Source: Ectobius pallidus
Taxonomy: Eukaryota > Arthropoda > Insecta > Blattodea > Ectobiidae
Direction of reading: 5' to 3'
Assembly (NCBI GenBank): GCA_964059195.1
Contig: CAXKWD010000006.1
Span: forward strand, 4,952,530-5,016,529
Length of the DNA stretch: 64,000 nucleotides
In this document: positions 43,200 through 55,794 of the stretch, piece by piece
How positions within the stretch are numbered: the first letter of the stretch is position 1
Layout: every line of letters begins with the position of its first letter
The notes under the pieces: generated by a model
What the model was told of the DNA's origin: nothing
What the model saw: the letters and a program-made list of their open reading frames with translations, nothing else
The model's database searches: none
Made by a program: the position numbers and the translations under genes

Positions 43200-45070
43200 A
43201 TTTTTTTGCTGTAAAGGATGATTATACACAAAACATATATAAAGACAAGAAAGTTGTATGCTGGAACAATACAAAAATTTAACCAAAAGTTTCTAAACAG
43301 GCCCAAACCAGACTTTTGCAAAAAAGATTTTAGAGGAAAGATTTAGTAAATAACTTGGTATATCAGGAAGAACGTTTGAAGTATAAATTCTAAGACCTCT
43401 AATTTATACACGCATGAATGATGTGCTAGTGCAGCATGAGGTGCGGAATGTGTTGTTAAGCGAGCTTCTGTAGAAGTGCATCTCGGCATTTAACAGTTTC
43501 TCTGTAAAATGTGGTTATCTCAGTATTGGTCTACAGATGCCTTCATATAAATTCCTTTAATATCAGTTCAGATTAGTCAAAGTATGATGGTTACCAGTCA
43601 AAGGAGAGTGCAGATACAATGTAAAATCCTGCAATATTAATCTTGTCAATTATTTATCTATTTAGAAGGTAGAATAATTTAACTTGAATTACTTTCTTTC
43701 CTTCATTTAAACTTTACATTTTTAATATACTTTTAGATAATAAATGGTTCCTTCTGATAAAGCTTTGATTTCTCACACGGAACACAACAAATTAGACTAG
43801 AATTCTTAGATATTGTCCTAAATAGGAGTAGATAATATCCTACTAAGACATATTTTGCGTATACACAATATGTTTAATATCACACACGTAATATGTAAAT
43901 CCAATAATTTTTTGAAGAGGGGAAAAAAAAAAAACTTTGTATGACACGTTGGGTGCCAAAACATGCCCTGTATTAAAATACTGTAGATGTCTGTGAGAAA
44001 AGTATAGGCTATATTGTAATTGACTCCATTTCTATCAGCTATCAGTAGCAATTCTCTAAGATTCTTCCTTCAGAATTCACTTGCCCCCTCTTCTCTGTTC
44101 AATTCATTCTTCATATTCATATCATATTAGCAAAAATTTATGATTGAATTTATTTGCATGATCTGCCTGTTAAAGGAATTTTATATGTCTCAACAATCAT
44201 TTCAATATTGTATTTATAATAATTAATAACAATTTTTATATTTCGTACTCAATAGATCCCAGAAAACCTAATTTTCTTTAAATTTCTGAAAATGAATAAA
44301 TTGATAACACAAAAGCGATAGTTATACCAAACAGAAGACTACTACTACTTACCAAAAACATTACTTAATAAATAAACAAGTTAAAAAACAGGAATAGGAT
44401 AGAGATGACACAGAAGGCACCATCAACACTTCATTAACATAATCATATGTTAATATGTTATGTCATGTTAAATCTTCACACCATTCTGTAAAATCCCAAA
44501 CTTTGCTTAAATACATAATATTTCTGGTTTCTGAGTAAATGAACAACAAAGAACTGCTGGAACAGTAGATATGTTTCAAGAGAGGACATAGGACACAACA
44601 ATGTATTGTTCAAGAAAATATTTTTTGATTGATGTAAAAACAAGTCTTGTATGCAATTGGAAAACCTTCTGAGAAAATAAATAATCAAATGCCATCAGTG
44701 TGTAGCATCCACACTTCTGGTGGCACTGTAAGCTATTTCCCTATATCTAACATTTTGCTAGCAACTCACATCATCATTGTTTCTGATAAACTATATATGA
44801 ATAATTCTATATATTTTTAAACTTTCTGAATAAATAATGTAATCATACACATTTTTCTGCTGTCCTTAAAAAGCTCCTTATAGGGGAATGTGGCAACTTC
44901 ATAACATTTAAGAATTTTGTTAAATTTTTCATTCCCTTTTTCAGAGAATGTAAAAAATTAAACAAATAATAATAAATTAACGAAAAGTATTATTTACAAA
45001 TAGGAAGTATTAAGAGTTACTTGAATTTTGATATGGTCTTTACCTTTGTAGGTTATTTGTGTAAACCTAA
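43200..45070. other. No recognised gene; 3' flank of the zinc-finger gene
   Basis: AT-rich with no paired repeats or supported frames. The part next to 45076 probably includes the 3' UTR of the zinc-finger gene (minus strand). Confidence 0.5.
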
Positions 45071-45076
45071 ATTCTA

Positions 45077-48058
45077 TTACTGGTACCAAATATCAGGAAG
45101 TATATTTCCATGTTCGGCCAGAGTTACTGTGGCTACAGCCTGAGAAGTTTCATCCAATACAATCTCCACCACTCTTGTAGGAACTATGTTATCTACCAGC
45201 AAATCATCTGGAACTATAGTACAAGCAATGCTATCCTCCATACCATCCCTACTCGTCTCGTCATCCCTTCCAATAGCCTCCAATTTAAAGTCATCAGCTA
45301 CTTCCCAGATGGTTGGGGGCTGTTGGGAAGGCTTTGCGTCTTCCCTGATCACCATCTTGAATTCTCCCTGTTGAGGCTTATCATGAAGCAACTGGAAGTC
45401 ACCGTGGATCTTAGCAAGATGCGTAGCATACTTATGTCGAGTAGTAAACCCACGTTTGCAACTTTCACAATTAAACGGATACACGCCGGTATGTAAGATA
45501 AGATGCCGTTTTAAGGTGCCACCCACTGGAAAAGTTAAAGGACAATGAGGGCATTTATACGGGCGTTCCCCTGTATGTTTTCGCTTATGTACTGCTAATA
45601 GTGACGAATGTCGGAACATTCTCCCACAGTAATTGCACTTATAAGGATAAGGATTGTCGTGCCATTTTCGATGAATCCAGTAAGTACTCTGAAAACTGAA
45701 TTTGCGACCACACACATCGCAGATGTAACGTTCCTCTTTAGTGTGCATACTACGATGTTCTTCCATCATCATACGTGACATGAAACCTCTACCACAGTAA
45801 TCACAACAATATTTGTACTCGCCAGTATGCACCGCAACATGATGTCTAAGTCCCGTCTTTGTTTTAAACACACGTTTACAAATATCACATTCAAAACTCT
45901 CTTTTTCCCTAATGTGCCTTAGTTCATGGTTCCTAAGAGTCTTTGCCTTTACAATTTCTTTTCCACAAAACCGGCAATGAGGATCTCTGTGCAAGGTATC
46001 TTTATGGTCTAGCAACTGCTTTTCTTTCATGAATGGCTGATTACACTCATCACATCTGAAAGCATACCTTTCTGGATGAACCTCTTCATGTGTCTTATAA
46101 GCTTTCTTCGTATTGAAAGTTTCATTACAGAAAGAACACTTGTAGAGAACCTTTTCTTTCTGATGTTTGTCCTGCAAATGTCGTTGTAGACTGTACTTAT
46201 CAGACAACTCCTCGTAGCAATATGGACATGTCAGCTTACCATGCAGCTGATCGTGTGTCCGCATGTGAACTGACAATTTTTGTGAATTAGGAAACGATTT
46301 CTTACACACTTTGCACTGAAATGACTTTTGCTTGTGTTGTTTGAAATGTAACCTGAGTTCATGCATTGCATGAGTCCTGTAACCACACATAGCACAGACA
46401 TACGTCTTTTTGCTCACAGCTGAATCAGAGGCAGATGGACTACAAATATTACTGTCTGGCGATGCATATTGCACCAAGTTCAGGGTAGGTAAAACTTCAA
46501 TGTCTTCATGATCCACCTTAATTTGCACATCACACATGTCCTCAAGTAAACTATGATCAATTTCAGCATTGTCAATACACGACAGTTTCTTTTCTCGGAC
46601 CATATCAAGAATATCTGCGAAGCTGTCTGTATCATTTTCATTTTCTTGAACTTCAGTAGGGGTATTTATTTCTAGGAGGGCCGTATCCTTCGAGTGGTCT
46701 ATCAATGTTTCTTCAGATAGAACAAAAGGTGAAGTTTCAATATGCGATTCACTAGTCCTTAATTGAGAACAAATTATTTCAACATTCTGATTTTGTTCAA
46801 CCTGCTCACCTTTGTCTGTTGATTTATCTACCAACACAGACATTTTATCCGAATCACAATCCTGATCATTTTCTAAATGCATCTGTGTTACTCTATGCAA
46901 CTGTAACTCATCATTGTTGATAAATTCATCTTTACATATGTTACACCTATGTACAGAGGGAACATCTTTGTTATCTGTCTCTGCATGAAGCTTTTCAAAC
47001 ATGTCTTCTAGACTCTCATCTATTTCTACATGTTGGTGCCTTCCTTCAGACTCATCATGCTGAGCTGTTGGAGCAATTAAATGAACCTGACTCATTCCTA
47101 ACAGATGACTGGGTTCTTGGCCAGCAGATTCTTCTTGTTTATGCATTTTACCATGTGCTATAAAAAGGGCTTCATTAACAAATGTTAATGAGCATATGTT
47201 ACATGTATGAAATTCAATTTCATTTTTCTTGGTTTCAATACTTGATGCAAGAGTATTCAATCCGTTATCTTCACAAGGTTGGTTCAACACAGATTTTAAC
47301 ATAGCTGTATTTTCATCTCCTACACCTTCCAACATGTCGGCTGTATGCTCTACTACAATATGTGACTGTCGATGTTCTAATAAGCTTTCTTTTTTGTCAA
47401 ATTCTGCAAGACACACGTGACACTTCAAAGTATCCGCTTTGTGTTCCTGCAAATGAACTGTTAGATCCTGCTTACTCTGAAACCTTTTCTTGCATGTTTT
47501 GCAATGGAAGAATTTTAGTGCAACATGTTGACGGACATGATCATCGAATACTTTCTTATTAGTATTCTGGTAATCACATATATTACATTCAAAATTCCCT
47601 TGCAAATTCTGAGAGGGATCAATCAAACCATCTTCACTCCCACTAAGAGAGTGAGTCTCATCAAATGAAACTTTTGAAATCATACTATTTTTACCCAAAT
47701 GTATTTTCATGTGCGATGTAAACTCTTTTTCTTCCTTAAAATTTGTATTACAAAAATGACAAGTCCAATTCAACAGATGGGTTTCCATGATATGGTTCCT
47801 CATGTACTTATGACTCTCAAATCTTTTTTCACAAATGGAACACTTATATGGTAGTCCTGTACATGTTAGACGATGAGAGTCGAATAGAGGCACTTCTGAT
47901 GTTGTAAAACTGCAAGTTGTGCATTTAACAGTTTTGAGATCTGGTTGAATTGATGTCAACTGTTGAGGAGCTCTGGAAGCACTAGGAGTTTCTTGAAGAA
48001 GAATTTCAACAGTTTTGCTCTTGCTAGGCATCACTTCTGCTGTGCTGCCCAATGAATC
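45077..48058 (-). CDS. C2H2 zinc-finger protein, large 3'-terminal exon
   Basis: An intact minus-strand frame of about 993 residues with about 20 C2H2 fingers: two clusters of about three near the N-terminus, isolated fingers in the acidic middle, then 12 fingers nearly back to back (from YVCAMCGYRTHAMHELRLHF to FNCESCKRGFTTRHKYATHL). Several links are the classical HTGE(R/Y)P(Y/F)K type. The frame starts at a splice acceptor (TTTTGATTGCAG, AG at 48059-48060), so upstream exons must exist at higher coordinates or beyond the window; the first internal ATG is at 48031. The C-terminal 110 residues are finger-free and acidic. It is likely a nuclear DNA-binding regulator; the target is unknown. 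No ZAD or BTB domain is in this exon. It is the only clear host gene here. Confidence 0.88.
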   Translation of the reverse strand, partial: DSLGSTAEVMPSKSKTVEILLQETPSASRAPQQLTSIQPDLKTVKCTTCSFTTSEVPLFDSHRLTCTGLPYKCSICEKRFESHKYMRNHIMETHLLNWTCHFCNTNFKEEKEFTSHMKIHLGKNSMISKVSFDETHSLSGSEDGLIDPSQNLQGNFECNICDYQNTNKKVFDDHVRQHVALKFFHCKTCKKRFQSKQDLTVHLQEHKADTLKCHVCLAEFDKKESLLEHRQSHIVVEHTADMLEGVGDENTAMLKSVLNQPCEDNGLNTLASSIETKKNEIEFHTCNICSLTFVNEALFIAHGKMHKQEESAGQEPSHLLGMSQVHLIAPTAQHDESEGRHQHVEIDESLEDMFEKLHAETDNKDVPSVHRCNICKDEFINNDELQLHRVTQMHLENDQDCDSDKMSVLVDKSTDKGEQVEQNQNVEIICSQLRTSESHIETSPFVLSEETLIDHSKDTALLEINTPTEVQENENDTDSFADILDMVREKKLSCIDNAEIDHSLLEDMCDVQIKVDHEDIEVLPTLNLVQYASPDSNICSPSASDSAVSKKTYVCAMCGYRTHAMHELRLHFKQHKQKSFQCKVCKKSFPNSQKLSVHMRTHDQLHGKLTCPYCYEELSDKYSLQRHLQDKHQKEKVLYKCSFCNETFNTKKAYKTHEEVHPERYAFRCDECNQPFMKEKQLLDHKDTLHRDPHCRFCGKEIVKAKTLRNHELRHIREKESFECDICKRVFKTKTGLRHHVAVHTGEYKYCCDYCGRGFMSRMMMEEHRSMHTKEERYICDVCGRKFSFQSTYWIHRKWHDNPYPYKCNYCGRMFRHSSLLAVHKRKHTGERPYKCPHCPLTFPVGGTLKRHLILHTGVYPFNCESCKRGFTTRHKYATHLAKIHGDFQLLHDKPQQGEFKMVIREDAKPSQQPPTIWEVADDFKLEAIGRDDETSRDGMEDSIACTIVPDDLLVDNIVPTRVVEIVLDETSQAVATVTLAEHGNILPDIWYQ

Positions 48059-48064
48059 CTGCAA

Positions 48065-48478
48065 TCAAAACAATAGTTCACAATTATTTCCATAAAACAT
48101 GACAAGAATCCATTTATGAGATGGCAACAAACAAAATACAGATGTTTGTAATGTTGAGAATATTGTGATCCGATGGATGTTCTATGCATTCTGATATTGT
48201 GAATTGATGGATCTTCTATGCATTCTGGTAAAGCCCAAGTTCATTTTTAAAATTAAAAACTGTTGTGTTAATTTTCATTATTTTATTGTGCAATTTAGTA
48301 TAAGGCTCAAATACTGGCCCATCACCTGGTGTTAGCCCCTCCACCTACCAAATTATAGTGTAACAGACTTGGAGATAGTGTAGATTACTCTACAGGTGAT
48401 GTTGATTATAATATTAGAATCTTGTTTAACTTTTATCATCGCCTTGGGATGGTGATATGATGAAAATAGCCATAGATA
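48065..48478. other. No recognised gene
   Basis: Presumably intron of the zinc-finger gene (3' end near the acceptor at 48059). The pair ATTCTGATATTGTGA/ATTCTGGTAAAG near 48190-48230 is a small imperfect direct repeat. Confidence 0.45.
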
Positions 48479-51292
48479 ATGAATATAGAAGTGTGTTTCA
48501 ATTGCGAGAACTGCGCATTAAATTGTACGAGTTATGAGAGTACTGAAATAAATAGGATGAATATAGGGCGAACATTAATAAATAGTGTGTACGAGAAAGA
48601 AATTAATGTTGACCCTAGTTTGGATCCGATTGCAGAAATTTCGAAAGAAAAAGTAAAATTTGCTTATAATCTACCAGACGTTCAAAGACAGCAATTGTTC
48701 GAGGTTCTAATGAGGAATAAGCAGGTATTCTCAGAAAATGTAGGCTTATGTGAAGCATATGAACATAAATTTCATATCCAATCCGTATACAGAAGTAGCC
48801 CGATAACTATCACACTTAGAAAAGAAGCAGATTTAACTCTTCAAAAGATGTTAGATTCAAGCGTGTTGGAAGTATCCACCTCAAAATATATCTATCCATT
48901 ATGCTGAACATTCAAGGAGGACAAGTCACTACGTTTAACCGTAGATGCTAGTAGTGATGGGAACCATTCGAATGAATTCATTCAAAATATTCGATTGTTA
49001 AATTCATTCGAAATGTTCGAGATGTTAAAAAAATCATTCGAATGATTTTGCTCTGCTCCAGACTAGCATTAGAGCGCTTCGCTTACTGAACTGAAGTGTG
49101 AAAGCGAATGAATTCATTCGAATGCTTCTTCACCTCTTGGAATCTGGCATCTTGGCTCGTTCTCTCGTTCATTCGATTGTTTTCGTGTTCCATCGTGTCC
49201 CCATTAGCAAAGCGTTCGGTAACTTCCGTCTCTCCCATTCCAAGCGGGGATGGCATGACGCAGAGCTAGAGCGAAGATTTATTTTCATGAGTTTCAACCA
49301 CAGGCTACAAAATATATTTTGACAATAAAATAGCCGTTCTCTCGAATATTAAAAAGTTCAATTTTTCAAAGATTGTTCCTGTTTTACATCCATCATTAGC
49401 TTCTACATGAAACATATGCATTTTCAAATGGATTATTTATTTAATTAATTACCGTATATTATGAATTATGATATTAAATACAGCCTTTCAAATTTTTATA
49501 TTTGATACATTTATAAGATTAAGCAATTTATATTTGTAGGACTTCAAGAAATTTCATGTTAGGCCTAATTTACTGTATTTACTACAGCACTTGTTCAGGA
49601 CTACATGACTAAAATAATAAACATCTCTGGAGGCCGCGTTTGTTGTAAGCTGGCCGCATTGTTCTCTGCCGGAAATGTGCGCACTAAATTTAAATCTACC
49701 CGCTTTCGAATGCCAATGAACTGAAGTGAGAACGGAAAATTTCATTCGAAGAATATTGAAGCTAGCGAACGAACATCTCGTAGTTGCATGTCCCTCTATG
49801 AATAAAACACTTCGAATGATTTCATTCGAAATATTCATTCGAAATGTTTAGTTCTGTATTCGAATGATCATTCGATTGTTAAAATCATTCGATTTTTCTC
49901 ATCACTAGATGCTAGGCACATGAACAAACATATTTCTAGTGATAATTATAGACCAAAAGCTATTGAACAATTGTTGAGTAGGCTGGAAAATAGCAAATGC
50001 TTTTCCAGCATCGACCTCATTCACTCGTTTTGGCAGATTCCATTAAGAAAGGAGGACTGTACGTTTACTGCATTCAACCATAATGGACGTACATATGCAT
50101 ATACAAGATGCCCTTTTGGTTTCAAGACTAGTGGAAGCGCATTGTTACGAGCCTAAGTATAATATTTCCGGAAACCGATACAAAAGGCATAATTTCCTAC
50201 CTAGATGAGTTTATTTTAAGTAATGGAGATTTTGACGCGCATTTGCAAAATATTATTTACTAAAAATCTCGTGAGCATGGAATGACAGTGAAGCCTAAAA
50301 AGGCGTCTTTCTTCTAAAAAAAGTTGATTCTGTCGGTTACATAGTAAACGCAGAAGGTATAAAAGCAAATCCAGACCATCACATGTATTTAGAATATTCC
50401 GTCGTCACGTACTGTTAAACAGTTATGCCGTCTGTTAGGTCTGTGACAATTTAAAAGCCGTTTTCTAATCAATTACGCAAAAGAAGTATGTCCACTTCGC
50501 GAACTACTGAAAAAGGACGTTAAATGGCGTTGGACCAAAGCACTAAACAATAAGCATTTAATGAAGTAAAATCTTTATTTTCTAAAGCTGTATTACTGGA
50601 AAGACCGGATGACAATAGACTGTATGTAATAGCACCAGCTTCACAAAGCCTCAACGGCAACTTCCGAATTGGAAGTAAATACAGTTTATTATGCTCTAAC
50701 AAAGTTTAGGCATTATGTATTTAGTAAGAAAGTAACTGTCTTCACTTATATTTCAATTGCTTTTATGCAAAAATGTCGTCTAACAAATTACAAAATTTTA
50801 AGATACATTCATGAGATCATGTCCAATGACATCGCATTAAACATTCCGGGAAGAGAATTTATTTACACATCTGTTAAGTCGTCTGGACCGACATACTGAC
50901 ATTCCAGATACATTAGCACCTCCGAAACAGGGATTTGTATATTAATTTTGCCAACAGAAAACAAAATATTAGTAAAAGACTTTAAGGACATACTTAAATT
51001 ACAAGCTTAAGATGTGGTTAATTCAAAGTTGAAAGAGAATGCCAATGTAATCCAGGACCACCGAAATTGTGATATGTCATTAAACAATGACATAGAGGAT
51101 AGTTTATCAGATGTAAATGGATCAATAAATGCTCAAGATGTAAATACAGAAAACGGTATAATTGAAGATAGGATTCAAGGGAATAATGAAACAATAGGTA
51201 TAATGGATGGTATAATTTGTAAATTGTGCGTTAAAGATGATTTAAAATATAAAATACTAGCAGGTGCCCGCGTCTTCGCCCACGATAATTAA
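48479..51292 (+). pseudogene. Decayed Ty3/gypsy-type pol (reverse transcriptase and RNase H)
   Basis: The N-terminal part (48479-48940) has FNCENCALNC, VGLCEAYEHKFHIQS, LDSSVLEVSTSKYIYPL and TFKEDKSLRLTVDAS of a gypsy reverse transcriptase. After the hAT insertion it resumes with NYRPKAIEQLLSRLE, CFSSIDLIHSFWQIPL (first Asp) and YTRCPFGFKTSG. Further on, broken by many stops and shifts, are VGYIVNAEGIKANPD and the RNase H region (FNEVKSLFSKAVLLERPDD; YYALTKFRHYVF). An uncertain tail runs to 51292. The catalytic YxDD box is not intact and no LTRs were found. Confidence 0.8.
48952..49907. mobile_element. Non-autonomous hAT element (956 bp) with CATTCGAA-rich ends
   Basis: Ends TAGTGATGGGAA and complement (near TTCTCATCACTA), flanked by GATGCTAG at 48944-48951 and 49908-49915. 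Both ends are packed with CATTCGAA/TTCGAATG motifs. No transposase. It sits inside the gypsy relic, which resumes right after it. Confidence 0.92.
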
Positions 51293-52919
51293 ATAAAAAA
51301 ATAAGATTACACTTGCATGCGAATCATTCATAAACTAAGCCACAGGTCGCTTTGGAACTGCATAATCGAATCTGAGATCGTTTTCCCAGGCGGCGCTTTC
51401 ATATCGTGGAATGTACTCTAAAGCAGGAATTTTAGCTGTTTCAAGCAAGAAACGATACTCTGCTCCTAGCCACGGAACAAGCAGGATTGCCGACAATTCC
51501 TCCCGATACGTGACTTCCAGATAGCTTAACTAGAAGATGTCCTGTAATATCACCGCTGAACTGCTATCGGGAAGAACGCAGTAACATTTTTTTAAAAATG
51601 GTCCTTAGCTGATTGAGCAAAGAGGTGTGTTTGTTGTAGTTCGGTAGGTGTCCACTAGGTGTGGCAGCTCGGATTTGTATTTGTCCAATTAAATTACACA
51701 AGAACACATAGTTTTAAGTTCATTAATCGATTTGTGTAATTCTATCTCATTCATAAGTGAGCATAAAATGACATTTTTGTGTAAATTAAATCTTCCGGCA
51801 TTAGTTCTAAAATTCAGGTGGCCAGAGAGCTTCGGCGTGCTGCCATCTTGTTTCAACCAAGCTTGCCTAACTAGCAGTTGGAAATCAATAATTACATAAT
51901 AAAGTAAGACAACAGATGATAATTATGCAAACCTACAATGTTAATAATTATATTTGTTAGAATTCATTTAGCGAATTCTGTTAAAAAGGTGAAGTTATTA
52001 TTATTATTATTATTATTATTTAATATAGTCAGAAATCATATTTTAATTACTGGAACATAAATTGGGGAAAAAAATTTATGCCGCGCACCATAAGAAGAAT
52101 GTCACTCAGGAATAGAATAATAATAATAAAAAACACTAAACCAATACAGAGCGGTAGGCTATCTGTTATTTTCACAGGGTGCCAGGAGCTCCTTTTCTTG
52201 GCAGGTCATGCAACGATTCTGGGTAATGGTCACCTGTATGCTCGGCAACGAATTTAGGCTTTCACGGACACATTCCTCTTGCGTGAATCCTGCCTAATTT
52301 GATTCTGATGCTGTTCTATCTCTCCTCTTCCATCAATATTCTTAGAAATCATGCCTGAATGTTTTCTTGGGCATTTATTCAACACTTACTTATTTCCTTA
52401 AAATTAATTACAAGTTTACTATTCAAGAAAGTTAATAATAAGTAGACGTACAAATATTCTGTTTTCTATTAATTGTCACACTAATTTAATTCCCTCCTGT
52501 AGTAGCGTATTTTTTATGAGCAGTTTCCTGTTTCACTTGTGTTAAGTATATTTCATACGCATATTTCTTTCAGAGTTTCATGGAGAGTTGCTCTGTCTTG
52601 AGGAAATTATCACGGCTGACCTAACTTAAGGAAACAGAAATCACATAAGAAAATATTGATTTTTCATCATAGAAAGAGTTCAGTGACCTTCGAAGTCAGC
52701 TGATTTCTCAAACATACATTTCCGATATATAAATGACAATTGAACGAAGAAGACAAAATAAAGAAGGATGTGTGAAAACAGATTAATTCTCCTTTACACT
52801 GTAATTATTACAGACAAATAATTAAAGAACTAAAGAAAACAGGACCATGTTAATGCTATTACAATCCCAAGCATCATCCTTCTCTTTTATTGTTTCTTTG
52901 CACTCTATTATTGACTTGT
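51293..52919. other. No recognised gene; (ATT)n at 51995-52021
   Basis: About 1.6 kb with no supported frame. Apart from a microsatellite of about nine ATT units near 52000, nothing was identified. Confidence 0.5.
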
Positions 52920-52929
52920 ACTTAGTCAA

Positions 52930-53227
52930 CGCCGTAGCGTAGTGGTTGAGGCGCTGCGCTACAGACCGGAAGGTCGCGGGTTCGATTCCCGATGAGGTCG
53001 TTGGAGTTTTTCAATTGGCCTAATCCTTCTGGTGGCACTATGGCCCTGGGGTCGACTCAGCCTCTAACAGAAATGAGTACCAGGAGCAATCCTGGGGGTA
53101 AAGGCGGCCGGTGCGTAAGGCTGACAACCTTACCACCTCCAAGTGCCGAATGTCCAAAATCTAGGAGCCTCAACCTCCTGGAACCCTCTGGGCCTCCATG
53201 GCCTGTATAGGGATCACTTTACCTTTT
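52930..53227 (+). mobile_element. Complete tRNA-derived SINE (298 bp) with 10-bp TSD
   Basis: The head has GTAGTGGTTGAGGCGC (A box) and GGGTTCGATTCCCG (B box). The body contains GGGGTCGACTCAGCC and GGCCTCCATGGCCTG. It ends ACCTTTT, a possible pol III terminator, and is flanked by ACTTAGTCAA at 52920-52929 and 53228-53237. The reading frame over it is not a gene. Confidence 0.92.
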
Positions 53228-53684
53228 ACTTAGTCAAAAGCGGAATCAATAGAGACTTTTTCAGATACTGATTACTTTGTCCTTCCTCTTTTCGTGGTAG
53301 ATGCCACTGACCATTAAAGAAAACAAAAGAATCTTGCAATAAAGTGCATTCATAAAAACTTATTTTGAACCACTGCCTTCTGGCTTGCTACTGTTCCTAT
53401 TTCCTGCGAGTGTTAAAATGGTGTTAGTTAAAACGTGGTGAAACGCGTGAGTCACAAGGACGAGTTAAAATTTTAGCCCGAATTTAACAAACCCAGGGTT
53501 AGTGTATATTTAACCCCTGTCAATGAGATTGAGCGTTAGAGTTTGTAAACAAAATTACAATAACAATTATGCATTTCTCCAAAACACAATTACTTTTATT
53601 TTAGAAAAAATATTCTTTCTAGCCTAGGTAGTGATTACTAGCAATAACGAAATGCTATTGGTTAATAAAACTAACTCCATGGCG

Positions 53685-53820
53685 CTACATCTCTGGAGGA
53701 ACAAGGTCTACCATCTGACCGCTGCACCATAAACCAGAGGCAGATGGCAGAATTTGTGGCATGTGGTCAGCAAGCCGTTAATGACGGTTTCTGTGACTGG
53801 TGCTATTGGTTGATACTTAA
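53685..53820 (-). repeat. SINE body relic related to the one at 37533-37846
   Basis: Complement shares CGTTAATGACGG/CCGTTAATAATGG, CAGGCAGATGACAGGAT-like and CTGGAGGRACWAGG segments with the intronic SINE. The tRNA head is not recognisable. Confidence 0.55.
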
Positions 53821-53839
53821 ATATAAAGTTAATAATTTT

Positions 53840-54698
53840 GAGTTGGGGTGGGTGAGCTGTTATACGTAACGCTGCCCACGGTGCACAGAAATTAGGGCCA
53901 GCCTATAAATAGGCTTATGGTTCAAAGTACATTTATATTTCCGTGAAATACATTTCAATCATTGAAATTAAGCAATAAAATAAAAATTGGTATTTTGTCC
54001 CACTTCAAGGTACCTTGCCCTCTTATGGCAAATGATGGGTCTAGAAACTTATGTGGAAACATTGCATAATTCATAGGTAGTAAACTTGCACTTAATTAAA
54101 AGTGAATGTGGCCTCCAACAAGTGTGTCAATACAGCCATGTTTAATATTTCTTACGTAAATCACTAACAACAATTGAATTATTACGTTCAGTCAATTATT
54201 ACTGATTAGATAGCAGAAATTCACATTAGGCGTTTCTCTGTTCTGATGTTATTTCCATTTACCAGTTACTGGAGTTCTACTTGTGTATTCTTAGTAGCAT
54301 TACTGCCTGAGCTGACTATTTGTAATATAATGTGAATAGGATTCTCTTATTTGAGTATTTATACAACCAAATATTTTGACTTTTATGTACCAAATAACTT
54401 TAAAATCTTTATTTTGCTCGGCCAAGCGCCACTTGTTAATATATACCTAGCTTCAGGCTACTAACGTTAACCAAAGTTGAATTGTTAAGAAACTGAATAT
54501 TATCATTCCTCTTTACTATAGTGTTTATCTTTGACCTCTTGGGCCTACTCTTCCTTTCCAGTCTAGTCAGCCTCTGACCTGTGCACTTACCTCTGAAACT
54601 ACGCACTCCATGTCTGGTAGCAGTGTAGTAGTGACATCTATAAAAAAAAATTCATAGGTAAAAGTGTATAATATAGCATACAGGATAAATGACTATAG
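53840..54698. other. No recognised gene
   Basis: AT-rich, without supported frames or paired repeats. Confidence 0.45.
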
Positions 54699-55194
54699 TC
54701 ATTATTAAAAATGATCAACTTATAAACACTTATAGCTCCACTTATGTCTCATTTTTATGGACTAGTTTCAGGGAAAACCATCATCCCCATCCTCGGCTAA
54801 TGGTCGACCGGCGTACTCGCAGCTATGGCTGGTAGTTCTTGTCTGTGTTGTAATGCCCCCTCTGTCCCTATTGGTCAATCTAATGACGTCATTAACTGGT
54901 GGAATTTCAAAATTCATAACAAACATCTTGGTTTTTCGTTATAAAGATTTTTCCAAAGTATTGAGTTCCATTGGTCTTTTATCAAGTTTGTAAAGTTTGA
55001 TATATTTTTAATGCGGAAGTCATAATTATGTGCAAGAATGATGAGTAGGGCCCGGATTTTTATGTGCTAAAAAACTTAAAAATATTTATTTTTTATGTGC
55101 TAAAAATGTTAAAAATATGTGCTAAAATTTAAAAAAAAAATATATATATATTTTTTTTCTGAAAAAGAAAAAAAAACATCAGAATGTTTGTAAC

Positions 55195-55794
55195 TTACTG
55201 GAACAAATTATATTGAAACTCACCAACATCAGATGTAAAATGCTGACTGGAGTTGCAGTGCACAACAAATGTCATCTCCAGATTATGGATCACAAATCCT
55301 TGTCTATTATCCGAGAATAATGCCTTATATTGAGAGAAGGAATGTTCTACATCACACGATGTTAACCTTGCATATTTGAAGAGGGGTAGATCACTAACAC
55401 ACACACACACACACACACACACAATCAATTCAATTATGTTTTGGCCTTCCAAAACTTGAGCGACTTAGCCACCATTTTTCTCAAACATACCTTTAAATTT
55501 TGTTCTTAGAACTTCTATTTTCGAACCTGAGATAGTGTTAAGTTGCCTTTCAACGTATTGTATTTCTTTAAGTGAATTACACAATTGTTGAGATTGGGTT
55601 CTGTTCTGTTCTTCCCTGATAATCACTCTCACCTCATTGCAAGTGAAGCATTTGTGTTGAATTCTTTTGAGATACAAATTTTTATTATAAAATGTTAAAA
55701 GAGAATGAGGAAAAGTACTAAAATATTTATTTATGGAGAATATATCGAAAATATTTTTTACATAACTTTTTTGAAAACATGTGTTTTTATGCAA
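55195..55794 (-). pseudogene. hAT transposase C-terminal fragment
   Basis: Minus-strand frame 55465-55794 contains LKEIQYVERQLNTISG and LRTKFKGMFEKNGG. After a stop and a (CA)n tract, frame 55195-55452 has RLTSCDVEHSFSQYKALFSD and FVIHNLEMTFVVHCN, the hAT dimerisation domain (consensus TSxDVERxFSxYKxILSD, NLE, YCN). The N-terminal BED finger and most of the catalytic core are missing. It would have multimerised the transposase; now non-functional. Confidence 0.85.
55396..55423 (+). repeat. (CA)n microsatellite
   Basis: About 14 CA units, grown inside the hAT transposase fragment. Confidence 0.9.

Noticed and set aside
45110..47562. Plus-strand frames over the zinc-finger exon (45110-45496, 47229-47562 and others)
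   Set aside because: Antisense shadows of a strongly coding minus-strand frame; no motifs.
48479..51292. A functional LTR retrotransposon
   Set aside because: Many stops and frameshifts, no intact catalytic box and no long terminal repeats were found.
51995..52021. (ATT)n and the other microsatellites as CRISPR-like arrays
   Set aside because: Simple triplet repeats with no spacers; no repeat-spacer structure anywhere in the window.
52992..53210. 72-residue frame in the SINE
   Set aside because: It lies wholly inside a complete tRNA-derived SINE with target duplications.
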